From Methylococcaceae bacterium (GTDB taxonomy: Bacteria > Pseudomonadota > Gammaproteobacteria > Methylococcales > Methylomonadaceae), in NCBI GenBank assembly GCA_005779525.1, contig SXIZ01000178.1, positions 1 to 6,714 on the forward strand: a stretch of DNA of 6,714 bases, written 5' to 3'. The notes under the pieces are model-generated. The model was not told where the DNA came from. It ran no database searches and was given only the letters and a program-made list of their open reading frames with translations. Positions within the stretch are counted from its first letter, which is position 1; each line of letters opens with the position of its first letter. Below, piece by piece: positions 5,764 through 6,714 of this stretch. The position numbers were made by a program, and so were the translations under genes.

Positions 5764-5808
5764 TGAATCATGTTTATTAAATAAGGAGTTAATGCATGAT
5801 TCAATATA
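5758..5808 (+). promoter_or_regulatory. Inverted repeat spanning the start codon of the rlpA-like gene
   Basis: ATTGAATCATG (5762-5772) is perfectly complementary to CATGATTCAAT (5795-5805). With G5761 bulged, TAT 5758-5760 pairs with ATA 5806-5808 for three more pairs. The loop 5773-5794 holds the ribosome site AAGGAG (5783-5788), and the AUG (5796-5798) lies inside the stem. The left arm is also part of its own palindrome ATGATT-G-AATCAT (5759-5771), which overlaps the candidate -10. It is therefore either an mRNA hairpin masking the start codon or a DNA operator. Confidence 0.5.
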
Positions 5809-6212
5809 AGCGGGTTATAAGTACCCTGATTTATTCGTATGTTTTATTTTCTGCTACTGTCAGTGAAGCTAAAGTAGACAATAAAGCACTGATTTCTAAA
5901 CCATCCGTAGGTATGGCTACCTACTACAGTGATAAATTTCATGGACGCCCTACCGCTAGCGGTGAAATTTATAACAAGCATCAGCTAACAGCGGTGCACC
6001 CGACGTTACCGTTTGGCAGCATTCTTAAAGTGACCAACTTAAGAAACCACTTAAGTGTGAATGTTCGTGTCAATGATCGCGGGAGTTTTTATAAAAAACG
6101 TGGAAACAAGCATCTGTTAGACCTTTCCAAACAAGCAGCCAACAAATTACAATTCGTTGGCAAAGGCTGGGCGAAAGTAGAAATAAAGCTCTTGCAACGT
6201 GGGCAATCCTAG
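5796..6212 (+). CDS. Short exported RlpA-like double-psi beta-barrel protein
   Basis: 138 residues. A signal peptide occupies about 1-25 (Lys5/Arg6, hydrophobic 7-20, then VSEA before Lys26); no lipobox Cys is present. Residues 39-133 form one RlpA double-psi beta-barrel: GMATYYSDKFHGRPTASGE, LTAVHPTLPFGS, VTNLRNHLSV, VRVNDRGSF and LLDLSKQAANKL. RlpA proteins bind, and in Pseudomonas aeruginosa cleave, glycan strands stripped of stem peptides at the division septum. Against the P. aeruginosa catalytic set, Glu57, His68 and Asp94 match Glu120, His131 and Asp157, but Asn60 replaces Asp123. Activity is therefore plausible but not certain. Unlike classical RlpA it has no lipid anchor and no C-terminal SPOR domain, so it should be soluble in the periplasm or secreted. 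AAGGAG at 5783-5788, 7 bases before ATG, fixes the start. The gene is transcribed alone, with a terminator downstream. Confidence 0.9.
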   Translation: MIQYKRVISTLIYSYVLFSATVSEAKVDNKALISKPSVGMATYYSDKFHGRPTASGEIYNKHQLTAVHPTLPFGSILKVTNLRNHLSVNVRVNDRGSFYKKRGNKHLLDLSKQAANKLQFVGKGWAKVEIKLLQRGQS

Positions 6213-6254
6213 TTGTTGAGCGTGTTAATTAAATAAGTTAAACATTGGTTTAAG

Positions 6255-6296
6255 TTACGTACTAAAACGTAATGCTATAGACTCCTGAACTGTTCA
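6255..6296. repeat. Two short inverted repeats in the rlpA-like 3' region
   Basis: TTACGT (6255-6260) and ACGTAA (6267-6272) are inverted around ACTAAA. TGAAC and GTTCA (6286-6296) are inverted around a single T. Between them TGCTATAGA (6273-6281) resembles an extended -10. The stretch 6213-6315 otherwise holds no reading frame I can support. Confidence 0.35.
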
Positions 6297-6315
6297 AGTT
6301 ATTTAGTTCTCATCT

Positions 6316-6348
6316 GCCAACCGGATTATGACATCCGGTTGGCTTTTT
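6316..6348 (+). terminator. Rho-independent terminator downstream of the rlpA-like gene
   Basis: A perfect 11-bp GC-rich stem pairs GCCAACCGGAT (6316-6326) with ATCCGGTTGGC (6333-6343). The loop is 6 bases and TTTTT follows at 6344-6348. It lies 104 bases after the stop codon, so the transcript would carry a 3' tail of about 130 bases, or a small RNA could end here. Confidence 0.92.
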
Positions 6349-6634
6349 ACCTTTTCACCCGCACATCTACTACAAGTTCAACATCGACGCCAACAATTTG
6401 CAAAGCTCAATCTTTGCTATCGAGTCGGTATAGATTGCAGTTATACATTCGTATTTCACAGAAGCTTTAGCTTCTATCCCTGATGGAATCCGCCGAATAG
6501 CTTCTGATCACTGCAACGCACTCAAAGTGCCAGGTCTTTTAAGGTTAAGCTATTCACAGTCTAAGCAAATTCGCTATCATGTTATGATCGCCTCAGCCAC
6601 CAGTGGTTTTGTGCATTTGTTTGTATTTCAGTAA
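6344..6634 (+). pseudogene. Possible degraded reading frame or dispersed repeat
   Basis: One + strand frame is open over 97 codons apart from a single TAG (6431-6433), and ends at TAA 6632-6634. The 66 codons after the TAG contain stretches such as FTEALASIPDGIRRIASDH and CNALKVPGLLRLSYSQ, which look protein-like. However, there is no credible start codon or ribosome site, and the frame runs straight out of the rlpA terminator. The - strand also has a coding-looking piece here, reading ALQIVGVDVELVVDVRVKR before a TAA, so the true strand is unclear. A broken gene, or a repeat that happens to be open, would both fit. I do not recognise a family. Confidence 0.22.
6349..6581. other. Gene-poor stretch with several small hairpins
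   Basis: I see no intact gene here. Small perfect hairpins are GCAAAG/CTTTGC (6400-6417, 6-base loop), AGAAGC/GCTTCT (6460-6475, 4-base loop) and GCACT/AGTGC (6518-6530, 3-base loop). The last is flanked by CTG (6511-6513) and CAG (6531-6533), which can also pair. The 8-mer TAGCTTCT occurs twice, at 6468-6475 and 6498-6505. No T runs follow the stems. The density of small stems fits an intergenic repeat or a structured RNA, but nothing identifies it. Confidence 0.4.
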
Positions 6635-6714
6635 ATGTGTGGAGATAGTCAGCTCCAGCATTAATAGGATCTGGGGAATAACCAGCCTTAAATACGGTAT
6701 TTTTGGTGGGTAAC
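6582..6714 (-). CDS. Possible C-terminal end of an unidentified gene entering from the right edge
   Basis: On the - strand a frame is open from the window edge (first whole codon 6713-6711) for 43 codons to TAA 6584-6582. It contains FKAGYSPDPINAGADYLHTFTEI and ends NHWWLRRS. A frame of this length can arise by chance, and its last codons include rare AGG and CGA, so support is weak. It overlaps the + strand frame ending at 6634, and both are unlikely to be real. I recognise no family. Confidence 0.2.
   Translation of the reverse strand, partial: LPTKNTVFKAGYSPDPINAGADYLHTFTEIQTNAQNHWWLRRS

Overview
The window reads as chromosomal DNA of an AT-leaning gammaproteobacterium. Supporting marks are an apaG-apaH pair, a stand-alone mpl gene for murein tripeptide recycling, DsbB with Enterobacteria-like cysteine spacing, and an FbaA-type class II aldolase. 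A relative of Legionella/Coxiella is possible (ankyrin gene, moderate AT bias), but that placement is inference; no marker here fixes the genus.

Layout from left to right. (1) The 3' end of fbaA (1-407, +) closed by a strong intrinsic terminator (430-462). (2) A two-gene + strand unit: a soluble RCK/TrkA-type nucleotide-binding protein (548-1240) whose end overlaps dsbB (1233-1742) by 8 bases. (3) A convergent - strand pair, apaG (2657-3034) then apaH (1835-2653), 3 bases apart, without ksgA directly upstream. (4) A divergent intergenic region (3035-3218) with a long interrupted inverted repeat. (5) A + strand pair: an exported ankyrin-repeat protein with an Ala/Pro/Glu-rich tail (3219-3857) and mpl (3877-5247). 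The end of mpl overlaps by 4 bases the end of a convergent small four-helix membrane protein (5244-5609, -). A small terminator hairpin sits on the mpl stop codon. (6) A second divergent intergenic region (5610-5795) with two palindromic elements, one of which could fold over the start codon of the next gene. (7) A short exported RlpA-like protein (5796-6212, +) with an intrinsic terminator about 100 bases downstream (6316-6348). (8) A final stretch of about 365 bases with no confident gene. It holds several small hairpins, a long open frame broken by one stop and lacking a start, and the possible end of a - strand gene running off the right edge.

The shared theme is envelope maintenance: DsbB (periplasmic disulfides), Mpl (peptidoglycan recycling), RlpA-like (glycan-binding or cleaving barrel) and an exported ankyrin protein. 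Central metabolism (FbaA) and dinucleotide-tetraphosphate clearance (ApaH/ApaG) complete the set. I see no mobile element, CRISPR array, tRNA or rRNA. Nothing seen amounts to a clear new multi-gene system. The least explained parts are the hairpin at the rlpA-like start, the ankyrin-mpl pairing and the right-hand 365 bases.
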